Both the position numbers and the translations under genes were made by a program. The notes under the pieces are model-generated. The model was given only the letters and a program-made list of their open reading frames with translations. It searched no databases and had not been told where the DNA came from. A stretch of 64,000 nucleotides of DNA from WTFY01 sp965205685 (GTDB taxonomy: Bacteria; Pseudomonadota; Gammaproteobacteria; UBA4575). Position 1 is the stretch's first letter. Each line of letters starts with the position of its first letter. Shown one piece after another: positions 56,690 through 64,000 of the stretch. The DNA lies in NCBI GenBank assembly GCA_965205685.1, contig OZ242174.1, positions 806,001 through 870,000 on the forward strand. The letters run 5' to 3'.

Positions 56690-56762
56690 CGACAGGTGTG
56701 ACGTGACGAGCCCGTCGATCCTCCGGGCCTAGCCTGATCGGGCACCATACCCTGCCAACACC

Positions 56763-57515
56763 TTGAAACTGGCTGCTCTGATATTCGACCTGGACGGCAC
56801 GATTGCCGAGACCGAGGAAATTCATCGCCATGCATTCAACCATGCATTCCGCAAGGCGGGGCTGAACTGGTACTGGTCACGCCTTCTGTATGGCGACCTG
56901 CTGTCGGTGACCGGCGGCAAGGAGCGCATCCGGTACTTCATCGACCAGTACTCACCAGCCTTCTCCAAACCGGACCACCTTACGGAGTTCATTGCTGACC
57001 TGCATCAGGCAAAGACAGAAAAATTCCATGAGACCTTGCTGGCAGGACACATCCCGTTGCGCCCCGGAGTGAAACGCCTGGTGCGCGAGGCACGCGAGGC
57101 AGGGGTGCGCCTGGGGATCGCCACCACGACCACGGCCAGCAACGTCACGATCCTCCTGGAGACCAGCCTGGACCCGAAAGCTCCCGGCTGGTTCGATGTC
57201 ATCGCCGCGGGGAACGTGGTGCTCCGAAAAAAGCCCGCACCCGATGTGTACCAGTACGCTTTGAAAGCCTTGGGGGCCAGTCCCGACTCATGCTTGGCGA
57301 TCGAGGATTCCGAGAACGGGCTGCGCGCTTCACTGGGGGCCGAGCTCAAGACGGTCGTGACCACCAACCAGTACACCCAGACCCATGATTTTAGTGGCGC
57401 CTGCCTTGTGCTGGATCACCTGGGAGAACCGGATCAAGCAGCCACAACCTCGGTCGGATGCCTGGCTTCAAACACCTACGTTGACCTCAACGAGTTGGCC
57501 CGGCTGCTCGATTGA
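56763..57515 (+). CDS. CbbY/PGMB-like HAD phosphatase
   Basis: 250 residues, TTG start. HAD superfamily subclass I: nucleophile D9 and D11 in FDLDGT (8-13), cap domain about 15-95, motif II TTTT near 116-119, motif III lysine in LRKKPAPDVY, and IEDSENGLRAS for metal binding. The family includes CbbY, which removes xylulose-1,5-bisphosphate, an inhibitor of RuBisCO, and beta-phosphoglucomutase-like enzymes. No RuBisCO gene is in the window, so the substrate is open. 73 bp after the TonB receptor. Confidence 0.88.
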   Translation: MKLAALIFDLDGTIAETEEIHRHAFNHAFRKAGLNWYWSRLLYGDLLSVTGGKERIRYFIDQYSPAFSKPDHLTEFIADLHQAKTEKFHETLLAGHIPLRPGVKRLVREAREAGVRLGIATTTTASNVTILLETSLDPKAPGWFDVIAAGNVVLRKKPAPDVYQYALKALGASPDSCLAIEDSENGLRASLGAELKTVVTTNQYTQTHDFSGACLVLDHLGEPDQAATTSVGCLASNTYVDLNELARLLD

Positions 57516-57646
57516 GCGCACCGCCACCTTCGCACTTGCAAAGCATTACAATAAATCAATCTGATTTTGAGGCTAAAGTAAAAAAGTTAGCTAACTTTGC
57601 AAATAGGGCAGCGTTAATTCTTGAAAAGGAGATTTCAGAAGGATGA
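57512..57646 (+). CDS. Possible 44-aa protein coupled to the next gene
   Basis: TTG overlapping the CbbY-like stop opens a frame that reads SAPPPSHLQSITINQSDFEA and then VKKLANFANRAALILEKEI to a TGA at 57644-57646, which overlaps the ATG of the next gene (ATGA). The helical, charged second half looks protein-like. It may be genuine and translationally coupled, a fragment of a lost gene, or chance. Confidence 0.27.
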   Translation: MSAPPPSHLQSITINQSDFEAKVKKLANFANRAALILEKEISEG

Positions 57647-58044
57647 AACAAGAATGTAAATCACTTAAGACTATTGTGAAAAAGATACTCGTTATCTTGT
57701 CGCTTTGTAGCGTCACGATCATTGGAGCGACTGAAGATCAGGAAGTTTGGTTATTGAATATCATTGAAAGGGCGGACTTTGAATGTCGACGGCTTGACAC
57801 AGTTAAAGTGAATGGGTTCAAAGATGGTCTGATTACTCGGTATGCAATCTGGTGTGAAAACAAATTAGCTTATGCATATGACTTTTTTGAGATCCAGTAT
57901 TGGGAAGAGCATTCTGACTGGTGTGTCACAGGAACAATAGATGGAAAAATGAAAGAAGTTTGTATGGAGCCAAAAACTGGGAAAATCACAAGTTGCTCAG
58001 GGAACATTCCGAGGGGATGCGATAAGTTCCAGTTAAAGGATTAA
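57643..58044 (+). CDS. Small exported cysteine-rich protein, unknown
   Basis: 133 residues, AT-rich unlike its neighbours. SD AAAAGGAG upstream. Signal peptide: basic start (KSLKTIVKKI), hydrophobic LVILSLCSVTIIG, cleavage near ATEDQE. The mature part has several cysteines (FECRR, IWCENK, DWCVTG, EVCMEP, SCSG, RGCDKF), enough for three disulfides, and aromatic patches. No family recognised. It sits directly before tRNA-Trp. Confidence 0.62.
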   Translation: MKQECKSLKTIVKKILVILSLCSVTIIGATEDQEVWLLNIIERADFECRRLDTVKVNGFKDGLITRYAIWCENKLAYAYDFFEIQYWEEHSDWCVTGTIDGKMKEVCMEPKTGKITSCSGNIPRGCDKFQLKD

Positions 58045-58084
58045 AAAAATTCGAGTAACCAAGTATATATGCCCCAAAAATTGG

Positions 58085-58113
58085 TTCCAAACACCCCAAA
58101 ATCACGCTATAGT
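58085..58113 (+). promoter_or_regulatory. Candidate promoter for tRNA-Trp-secE-nusG
   Basis: TATAGT at 58108-58113 with TTCCAA at 58085-58090 (17-nt spacer), 33 bp before tRNA-Trp. The -35 match is weak. Confidence 0.4.
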
Positions 58114-58146
58114 GCCATGTTTGGCAATTGCTAGCGCACTGAGTGA

Positions 58147-58222
58147 AGGCCAGTAGCTCAATTGGCAGAGCGGCGGTCTCCAAAACCGCAGGTTGGGGGT
58201 TCGATTCCCTCCTGGCCTGCCA
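58147..58222 (+). tRNA. tRNA-Trp (CCA)
   Basis: 76 nt; acceptor AGGCCAG / CTGGCCT, anticodon loop CTCCAAA (CCA), T arm GTTCGATTC, terminal CCA encoded. Followed by secE as in Pseudomonas-like genomes. Confidence 0.97.
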
Positions 58223-58277
58223 ATGATGGATGCGGCCCGGGGCTACACATCGATCAGGCAGAAATTCTAGGCAGGAC

Positions 58278-58646
58278 ATGGCAGCAAAACCTGACGCCAC
58301 CATGAGCGGCGTGGACACCCTGAAACTGGCGGTATCGGGCACGATACTGGCTGCCAGTGTGCTCGCGTTCTATGTCTTTGCGGACCTGGCACTGCTGTAC
58401 CGCGTGTTGACGATTGTTGCGGCCGTGGTCGTGGCATCCGGGATTTCCCTGACGACCGAGCGCGGCCGCTCGTTCGCAGGCTTCATGCAGGATGCACGCA
58501 CCGAGGTGCGCAAGATGGTGTGGCCGACGCGGATCGAGACCCTGCAGACCACGCTTGTGGTGCTCGTGGTGGTCATCATCCTCGCGTTGTTTTTGTGGCT
58601 TGTGGATCGAGGGCTGAGTTCCCTGATCCAGCTTGTGATCAGGTAG
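58278..58646 (+). CDS. secE: Preprotein translocase subunit SecE
   Basis: 122 residues from ATG 58278; the longer frame to 58230 is not family sequence. Three membrane segments as in enterobacterial SecE (about 15-35, 40-57, 92-115) and the signature DARTEVRKMVWPTRIET before the last one. Stabilises SecY in the export channel. nusG follows after 10 bp. Confidence 0.95.
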   Translation: MAAKPDATMSGVDTLKLAVSGTILAASVLAFYVFADLALLYRVLTIVAAVVVASGISLTTERGRSFAGFMQDARTEVRKMVWPTRIETLQTTLVVLVVVIILALFLWLVDRGLSSLIQLVIR

Positions 58647-58656
58647 GGGCGGACTG

Positions 58657-59190
58657 ATGGCAATGCGTTGGTATGTCGTGCATGCGTACTCCGGGTTTGA
58701 GCACCAGGTCAAGCGCTCATTGGCGGAGCGCATCGAACGGTTCGAGATGCAGGACAAGTTTGGCGAGATCCTCGTACCGGTTGAGGAAGTCGTGGAGATG
58801 CGTGAAGGCCAGAAAAGACGAAGTGAGAGGAAGTTCTTTCCCGGCTACGTGCTGATGAAGATGGAAATGAACGATGACACCTGGCACCTGGTCAAGGATT
58901 GCCCCAAGGTGCTCGGCTTTATCGGCGGCTCCACCGAAAAGCCGGCCCCGATCACCGAGAAAGAGGCACAGAACATCAAGGAGCGCATGCAGGAAGGGGT
59001 GGATCAGCCCAAGCCCAAGGTATTGTTCGAGCCCGGTGAGGTGGTTCGTGTTACAGACGGACCGTTCAACGACTTCAACGGGGTTGTCGAGGAAGTGAAC
59101 TACGAGAAGAGCCGCATGCTCGTGGCCGTCCAGATCTTCGGGCGCTCCACACCGGTCGAGTTGGGCTTCGGCCAGGTCGAGAAAGGTTAA
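58657..59190 (+). CDS. nusG: Transcription termination/antitermination factor NusG
   Basis: 177 residues. NGN domain at the start (RWYVVHAYSGFEHQVKRSL, KFFPGYVLMKM) and C-terminal KOW domain (GPFNDFNGVVEEVN). Binds RNA polymerase, Rho and ribosomal S10. An ATG two codons later is equally possible. Confidence 0.97.
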   Translation: MAMRWYVVHAYSGFEHQVKRSLAERIERFEMQDKFGEILVPVEEVVEMREGQKRRSERKFFPGYVLMKMEMNDDTWHLVKDCPKVLGFIGGSTEKPAPITEKEAQNIKERMQEGVDQPKPKVLFEPGEVVRVTDGPFNDFNGVVEEVNYEKSRMLVAVQIFGRSTPVELGFGQVEKG

Positions 59191-59215
59191 AGGTTAGCAC
59201 GGACGAAAAAGAACC

Positions 59216-59647
59216 ATGGCGAAAAAGACAGAAGCATTCATCAAGCTGCAGGTCCCCGCAGGCGATGCCAATCCCAGCCCGCCCGTTGGGCCCGCGCTGG
59301 GGCAGCACGGCGTCAACATCATGGATTTCTGCAAGGAATTCAATGCCCAGACCCAGGGCCTGGAGAAGGGCATGCCGGTGCCCGTGGTGATCGAGGTCTT
59401 CAACGACCGCAGTTTCACCTTCATTACCAAGACCCCGCCGGCCTCGGTGCTTTTGAGAAAGGCGGCCAAGCTGGACAAGGGGAGCGGGCGCCCGAATACG
59501 GAAAAGGTCGGCAAGGTCAACCGTGCGCAGCTCGAGGAGATCGCCAAGGTGAAAATGCCGGACATCACGGCCGCGGACATGGATGCTGCCGTTCGAACGA
59601 TTGCAGGCAGTGCCCGCAGCATGGGCCTGGAAGTGGAAGGGGTATAA
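59216..59647 (+). CDS. rplK: 50S ribosomal protein L11
   Basis: 143 residues, with KLQVPAGDANPSPPVGPALG at the N-terminus and the C-terminal rRNA-binding domain. Forms the GTPase-associated centre with L10 and L7/L12. First gene of the ribosomal part of the cluster; rplA starts 4 bp downstream. Confidence 0.98.
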   Translation: MAKKTEAFIKLQVPAGDANPSPPVGPALGQHGVNIMDFCKEFNAQTQGLEKGMPVPVVIEVFNDRSFTFITKTPPASVLLRKAAKLDKGSGRPNTEKVGKVNRAQLEEIAKVKMPDITAADMDAAVRTIAGSARSMGLEVEGV

Positions 59648-59651
59648 CAGC

Positions 59652-60344
59652 ATGGCGAAACCGGGCAAGAAAATTCGTGCCTCACGCGAGAAAATTGGAG
59701 AGGGCAAGGTCTTCCCTCCGGGTGAGGGGCTGCAGCTGGTCAAGGACTGTGCGGGCGCCCGTTTTGATGAGACCGTGGATGTCTGTGTGAAGCTAGGCGT
59801 GGACCCGCGAAAATCGGATCAGGTCGTGCGGGGCTCTACCGTGCTCCCACATGGCACCGGAAAGAAGGTCCGGGTGGCCGTGTTTGCCGAGGGACAGCAG
59901 GCCGAGGCCGCGAAATCCGCCGGGGCCGACTTGGTCGGCCTGGACGATCTGGCGGAGCAGGTCAAGCAGGGGCAGATTGATTTCGATGTGGCCATCGCCA
60001 CGCCGGACACCATGAAGGTGGTCGGGAAGCTGGGACAGATCCTGGGGCCACGCGGGCTGATGCCGAACCCCAAGGTGGGGACCGTCACACCCAATGTGGA
60101 GGCTGCCGTGGAGAACGTGAAGGCGGGCCAGGTGCGGTTCAAGACGGACCGGGCCGGGCTGATCCACTGCACGATCGGCAAGGCCACGTTCGAGGCGAAG
60201 GCGCTGGAGGAGAACCTGAGCGCACTGCTCGCGGACCTGGTCAAGGCCAAGCCCGCATCCGCCAAGGGGATTTACATCAAGAAGGTGACCGTTTCATCCA
60301 CCATGGGCCCCGGGGTGCAGGTGGATCAGGCCACACTGGCCTAA
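59652..60344 (+). CDS. rplA: 50S ribosomal protein L1
   Basis: 230 residues from ATG 59652 (AKPGKKIRASREKI). The conserved GRVTPN-type block reads KVGTVTPN here, after GPRGLMPNP. In E. coli L1 represses translation of the L11-L1 mRNA. The open frame reaching back to 59583 overlaps rplK and is not coding. Confidence 0.97.
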   Translation: MAKPGKKIRASREKIGEGKVFPPGEGLQLVKDCAGARFDETVDVCVKLGVDPRKSDQVVRGSTVLPHGTGKKVRVAVFAEGQQAEAAKSAGADLVGLDDLAEQVKQGQIDFDVAIATPDTMKVVGKLGQILGPRGLMPNPKVGTVTPNVEAAVENVKAGQVRFKTDRAGLIHCTIGKATFEAKALEENLSALLADLVKAKPASAKGIYIKKVTVSSTMGPGVQVDQATLA

Positions 60345-60383
60345 ACGGGTTGCGAAACGGAGTTCGTCTTAGGGAACGTTGCC

Positions 60384-60914
60384 ATGGCATTACGAATTGA
60401 GCAAAAGAAAGAGGTCGTGAACGAAGTCGCGCAGGTGGCCGCGAGTGCACATTCGGTGATCGCCGCAGAGTATCGCGGCCTGACCGTCAGCGAGCTCACC
60501 GGGCTTCGCGCACAGGCACGCGAGCAGGGCGTCTACATGCGGGTGATCAAGAACACGCTGGCGCGGCGTGCACTGGAAGGGACATCCTACGAATGCATGA
60601 GCAAGGAGTTGAGCGGGCCGCTGATGCTGATGTTCTCCCAGGAGGACCCGGGTTCTGCTGCGCGCCTGGTCAAGGACTTCACCGAGGAAAACGAATTACT
60701 GGCCGTGAGAATGATCGCCGTCGACGGTGAACTTCTTGAGGCCTCCGCGCTGGAGAAACTCTCCAGCCTGCCGAACAAGGAACAGGCCATCGCGTTGTTG
60801 ATGGCGGTGATGAAGGCACCGATCGAGAAATTTGTACGCACCCTGGCGGCGCCCCACGGGAAACTGGTACGAACCGTGGCGGCCGTGCGTGACCAGAAGG
60901 AAGAGGCTGGTTAG
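60384..60914 (+). CDS. rplJ: 50S ribosomal protein L10
   Basis: 176 residues. N-terminal rRNA-binding domain (EYRGLTVSELTGLR, VIKNTLARRAL) and C-terminal helix that binds L7/L12 dimers. The 39-bp gap upstream is short for a structured L10 leader, so autoregulation would use the end of rplA. Confidence 0.97.
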   Translation: MALRIEQKKEVVNEVAQVAASAHSVIAAEYRGLTVSELTGLRAQAREQGVYMRVIKNTLARRALEGTSYECMSKELSGPLMLMFSQEDPGSAARLVKDFTEENELLAVRMIAVDGELLEASALEKLSSLPNKEQAIALLMAVMKAPIEKFVRTLAAPHGKLVRTVAAVRDQKEEAG

Positions 60915-60983
60915 CGCTAGCGAGGTGTTGTGTGGGGCCTTCGGGCTCAAAGAATCTGGGTTTGATTTGACTAGGAGATGAAA

Positions 60984-61358
60984 ATGGCAGTTACGAAAGA
61001 AGATATTCTTGAGACGATCTCGTCAATGAGCGTGATGGAAGTGGTTGATCTGGTTTCGGCCATGGAAGAGAAGTTCGGAGTGTCCGCGGCGGCGGTGGCC
61101 GCACCTGCGGCAGTGGCCGGCGGCGAGGCTGCGGCCGAGGCCGAGAAAGACGAGTTCGATGTGGTCATGACCAGCTTTGGCGACAACAAGATTGCCGTCA
61201 TCAAGGTAGTGCGTGCCATTACCGGGCTGGGCCTCAAGGAGGCCAAGGACATGGTGGAAGGCGTTCCTTCCACGCTCAAGGAGGCCGTGGCAAAAGACGG
61301 GGCCGAAGAAATCAAGGGGCAACTTGAAGAAGCCGGTGCGACCGTAGAGCTCAAGTAA
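60984..61358 (+). CDS. rplL: 50S ribosomal protein L7/L12
   Basis: 124 residues. I chose ATG 60984 (AVTKEDILETISSMSV) with AGGAG 6 nt upstream; an ATG at 60978 overlaps the SD. Ala/Gly-rich hinge at about 36-52, then the factor-binding domain with GLGLKEAKDMVE. Confidence 0.97.
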   Translation: MAVTKEDILETISSMSVMEVVDLVSAMEEKFGVSAAAVAAPAAVAGGEAAAEAEKDEFDVVMTSFGDNKIAVIKVVRAITGLGLKEAKDMVEGVPSTLKEAVAKDGAEEIKGQLEEAGATVELK

Positions 61359-61452
61359 TCGTTGCTCTATCCAATCCCGAGACGGATCAGCCAGTATCTG
61401 CCGATGCTGTCGGGTCCTTTTGCATGCGCGTTTTGATAATGGGGTGATCTCG

Positions 61453-64000
61453 ATGGCATACAGCTACACTAGCAAGAAACGAATTCGCAAGGATTTTGGC
61501 AAGCGCCCGGAAATTCTGACCTCGCCTTACCTGCTGCAGATTCAGCTGGCCTCGTACCGGCGGTTCCTGCAGGACCACACGCCGAAGGAGGAACGTCTGG
61601 ACGAAGGCCTGCACGGCGTCTTCCAGTCGGTGTTTCCCATCATCAGCTACTCGGGAAATGTCGAACTCCAGTATGTCAGCTATCGCCTTGAGCCGCCTCC
61701 GTTCGAGGTCAAGGAATGCCAGCTTCGTAGCCTGACCTACCATGCGCCGCTGAAAGTCCTGCTGCGCCTGGTCATCTATGACAAGGAAGCCCCGGCCAAC
61801 ACCAAGAAGGTCAAGGACGTCAAGGAGCAGGAAGTCTACATGGGCGAGCTGCCGCTGATGACCGATACCGGGGCCTTCGTCATCAACGGCACGGAACGGG
61901 TCATCGTCTCCCAGTTGCACCGCTCCCCGGGGGTCTTCTTCGACCATGACAAGGGCAAGACCCATTCCTCGGGCAAGCTGTTGCACTCGGCCCGGGTGAT
62001 TCCCTACCGTGGCTCATGGCTGGATTTCGAGTTTGATCACAAGGATTGCCTGTTCGTGCGCATCGACCGGCGCCGCAAGCTTCCCGCCACCATCCTGCTG
62101 CGGGCCCTGGGCTTCAGCAGCGAGGAGATCCTCTCCATCTTTTTCGATACCAACACGGTGCATATCACCGACAGCGGCTTCATCCTGGACCTGATTCCCG
62201 AGCGCCTGCGCGGCGAGATCGCGCCGTTCGAGATCCGCGCCGGGGGCAAGGTGATCGTCGAGGCCGGCCGGCGCATCACGGTGCGCCACGTGCGCCAGAT
62301 CGAGAAGGCGAACATCAAGAAACTCGAGGTCCCGGTGGAATACCTGCTGGGCAAGGTGCTGGCCCGGGACCTGGTGGACACGGACACCGGCGAGCTTGTG
62401 TGCAGGGCCAATGATGAGCTGACCGAAGAGAATGTCGAGAAGATCCTGGAATCCTCCGTCGATGTGCTGGAGCTGCTGTACACCAACGACATCGACCGGC
62501 GCCCGTACATCACCTCCACGCTCGCCATCGACTCCACCACCAACGAGCTTGAAGCCCAGGTGGAAATCTACCGCATGATGCGACCGGGTGAGCCGCCGAC
62601 CAAGGATGCGGCGCAGAACCTGTTCCAGAACCTGTTTTTCGTGCCGGAGCGCTACAACCTGTCTCCGGTGGGCCGCATGAAGTTCAACCGGCGCGTGGGT
62701 CGGGAGGAGATCTCCGGTGAGGGAACCCTGAGCAAGGAAGACATCCTCGATGTCATGCGCACCCTGATCGACATCCCCAACGGCAAGGGCATGGTCGATG
62801 ACATCGACCACCTCGGCAACCGGCGCGTGCGCTGCGTCGGGGAAATGGTCGAGAACGCCTTCCGCGTGGGTCTTGTGCGCGTCGAACGTGCCGTCAAGGA
62901 GCGGCTTACCCTGGCCGAGTCCGAAGGACTGATGCCCCAGGAGATGATCAACGCCAAGCCGGTCGCAGCCGCCATCAAGGAATTCTTTGGCTCAAGCCAG
63001 CTTTCGCAGTTCATGGACCAGAACAACCCGCTTTCCGAGATTACCCACAAGCGCAGGATTTCTGCCCTGGGCCCGGGCGGCCTGACGCGAGAGCGTGCGG
63101 GATTCGAGGTTCGTGATGTGCATCCCACCCACTACGGGCGGGTCTGCCCGATCGAAACCCCTGAGGGTCCGAACATCGGACTGATCAACTCGCTGGCCAT
63201 TTTCGCCCGCACCAACGATTACGGGTTCCTGGAGACCCCGTACCGCAAGGTGGTCAAGGGCAAGGTCAGTGAAGACATCGAATACCTGTCTGCCATCGAG
63301 GAAGGCCAGTACACCATTGCACAGGCCAACGCACGGCTGGACAAGAGGGGCCGGTTCCTCGACGGGCTGGTCTCGGTGCGTCATCGAAACGAGTTTTCGC
63401 TGGTGCCAAGCGAAGAGGTCGAATACATGGATGTCTCGCCCAAGCAGATCGTTTCGGTTGCGGCATCACTGATTCCGTTCCTGGAGCACGACGATGCCAA
63501 CCGCGCACTGATGGGATCCAACATGCAGCGCCAGGCGGTGCCCACCCTGATCGCGGAAAAACCGCTGGTCGGCACCGGCATCGAGCGCGTCGTGGCAATT
63601 GATTCGGGTGCGGCGCTGGTGTCAAGGCGCGGCGGCGAGGTGGACACCGTGGATGCCGGGCGGATCGTGGTGCGGGTCAACGATGACGAGGCCGAGGCCG
63701 GTGAGCCGGGCGTCGACATCTACAACCTGACCAAATACACGCGCTCCAACCAGAACACCTGCATCAACCAGCGACCGCTGGTGCGCCCCGGCGACATGAT
63801 CGCCCGAGGCGATGTGCTGGCCGACGGGCCTTCGACCGACCTCGGCGAGCTCGCGCTCGGACAGAACGTGCTGGTTGCCTTCATGCCGTGGAACGGCTAC
63901 AACTTCGAGGATTCCGTGCTGATCTCGGAACGTGTCGTCGAGGAGGATCGCTTTACGACCATCCATATCGAGGAACTCAGCTGTTTCGCACGGGACACCA
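61453..64000 (+). CDS. rpoB: RNA polymerase beta subunit (3' end outside window)
   Basis: ATG 61453 (AYSYTSKKRIRKDFGKRPEI) opens a frame that runs to the window end, 849 codons of about 1360. The rifampicin region is complete and carries the sensitive-type residues: FFGSSQLSQFMDQNN from F511, with D522, H532 and S537 matching E. coli D516, H526 and S531. The 94-bp gap after rplL has no clear terminator. Expected to be followed by rpoC. Confidence 0.98.
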   Translation, partial: MAYSYTSKKRIRKDFGKRPEILTSPYLLQIQLASYRRFLQDHTPKEERLDEGLHGVFQSVFPIISYSGNVELQYVSYRLEPPPFEVKECQLRSLTYHAPLKVLLRLVIYDKEAPANTKKVKDVKEQEVYMGELPLMTDTGAFVINGTERVIVSQLHRSPGVFFDHDKGKTHSSGKLLHSARVIPYRGSWLDFEFDHKDCLFVRIDRRRKLPATILLRALGFSSEEILSIFFDTNTVHITDSGFILDLIPERLRGEIAPFEIRAGGKVIVEAGRRITVRHVRQIEKANIKKLEVPVEYLLGKVLARDLVDTDTGELVCRANDELTEENVEKILESSVDVLELLYTNDIDRRPYITSTLAIDSTTNELEAQVEIYRMMRPGEPPTKDAAQNLFQNLFFVPERYNLSPVGRMKFNRRVGREEISGEGTLSKEDILDVMRTLIDIPNGKGMVDDIDHLGNRRVRCVGEMVENAFRVGLVRVERAVKERLTLAESEGLMPQEMINAKPVAAAIKEFFGSSQLSQFMDQNNPLSEITHKRRISALGPGGLTRERAGFEVRDVHPTHYGRVCPIETPEGPNIGLINSLAIFARTNDYGFLETPYRKVVKGKVSEDIEYLSAIEEGQYTIAQANARLDKRGRFLDGLVSVRHRNEFSLVPSEEVEYMDVSPKQIVSVAASLIPFLEHDDANRALMGSNMQRQAVPTLIAEKPLVGTGIERVVAIDSGAALVSRRGGEVDTVDAGRIVVRVNDDEAEAGEPGVDIYNLTKYTRSNQNTCINQRPLVRPGDMIARGDVLADGPSTDLGELALGQNVLVAFMPWNGYNFEDSVLISERVVEEDRFTTIHIEELSCFARDT

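Noticed and set aside
62014..62811. 265-codon open frame on the minus strand
   Set aside because: Antisense to rpoB; compositional shadow.

Overview
The window reads as a chromosomal segment of a gammaproteobacterium. Four things support this: a complete 16S-tRNA-Ile-tRNA-Ala-23S-5S operon, the gene order (DUF6776)-bactofilin-erpA-anmK-M23 peptidase-tyrS-rrn known from Pseudomonas-like genomes, the block birA-coaX-tRNAs followed further on by tRNA-Trp-secE-nusG-rplKAJL-rpoB, and a DsrE/TusA/sulfide-quinone-reductase-like cluster that points to a lineage with reduced-sulfur metabolism. The species cannot be named from sequence alone. Core genes are visibly GC-rich; much of 26.9-54.0 kb is visibly AT-richer.

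Layout. 1-8.4 kb: cell-envelope, Fe-S and translation genes, a broken haloacid dehalogenase and a VapC/Phd toxin-antitoxin pair. 8.5-14.2 kb: rRNA operon with two promoter candidates, boxA-like elements, RNase III stems and terminator. 14.3-19.2 kb: small ORFs, mnmH whose 3' end is fused out of frame to a transposase remnant, hisI, a zinc-finger protein, an outer-membrane protein and a repeat-containing lipoprotein. 19.5-21.9 kb: sulfur cluster. 22-26.9 kb: glnS, birA (no HTH domain), coaX, a lipoprotein and four tRNA genes.

26.9-54.0 kb is a defence island lying where tuf is normally found. It holds a type III CBASS operon (CD-NTase, HORMA, TRIP13-like ATPase, NucC) with divergent CapH/CapP regulators, an Integrase_1-type recombinase behind a hairpin-rich segment, an Mrr enzyme, a GmrSD-like DUF262/DUF1524 protein, a RelE-like/UvrD fusion helicase, a complete Zorya type I operon (zorABCD), an unassigned gene, an orphan fragment and a type I restriction-modification operon (hsdMSR). 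A TonB-dependent receptor, a CbbY-like HAD phosphatase and a small AT-rich exported protein separate the island from tRNA-Trp.

58.1-64 kb: tRNA-Trp, secE, nusG, L11, L1, L10, L7/L12 and the first 849 codons of rpoB. The likely biological theme is layered anti-phage defence (nucleotide-signalled suicide nuclease, membrane-motor defence, modification-dependent and modification-blocked restriction) concentrated at a highly expressed translation locus. The families are known; the least explained parts are the RelE-UvrD fusion just upstream of zorA, the 46.3-47.3 kb gene and the structured DNA before the integrase.
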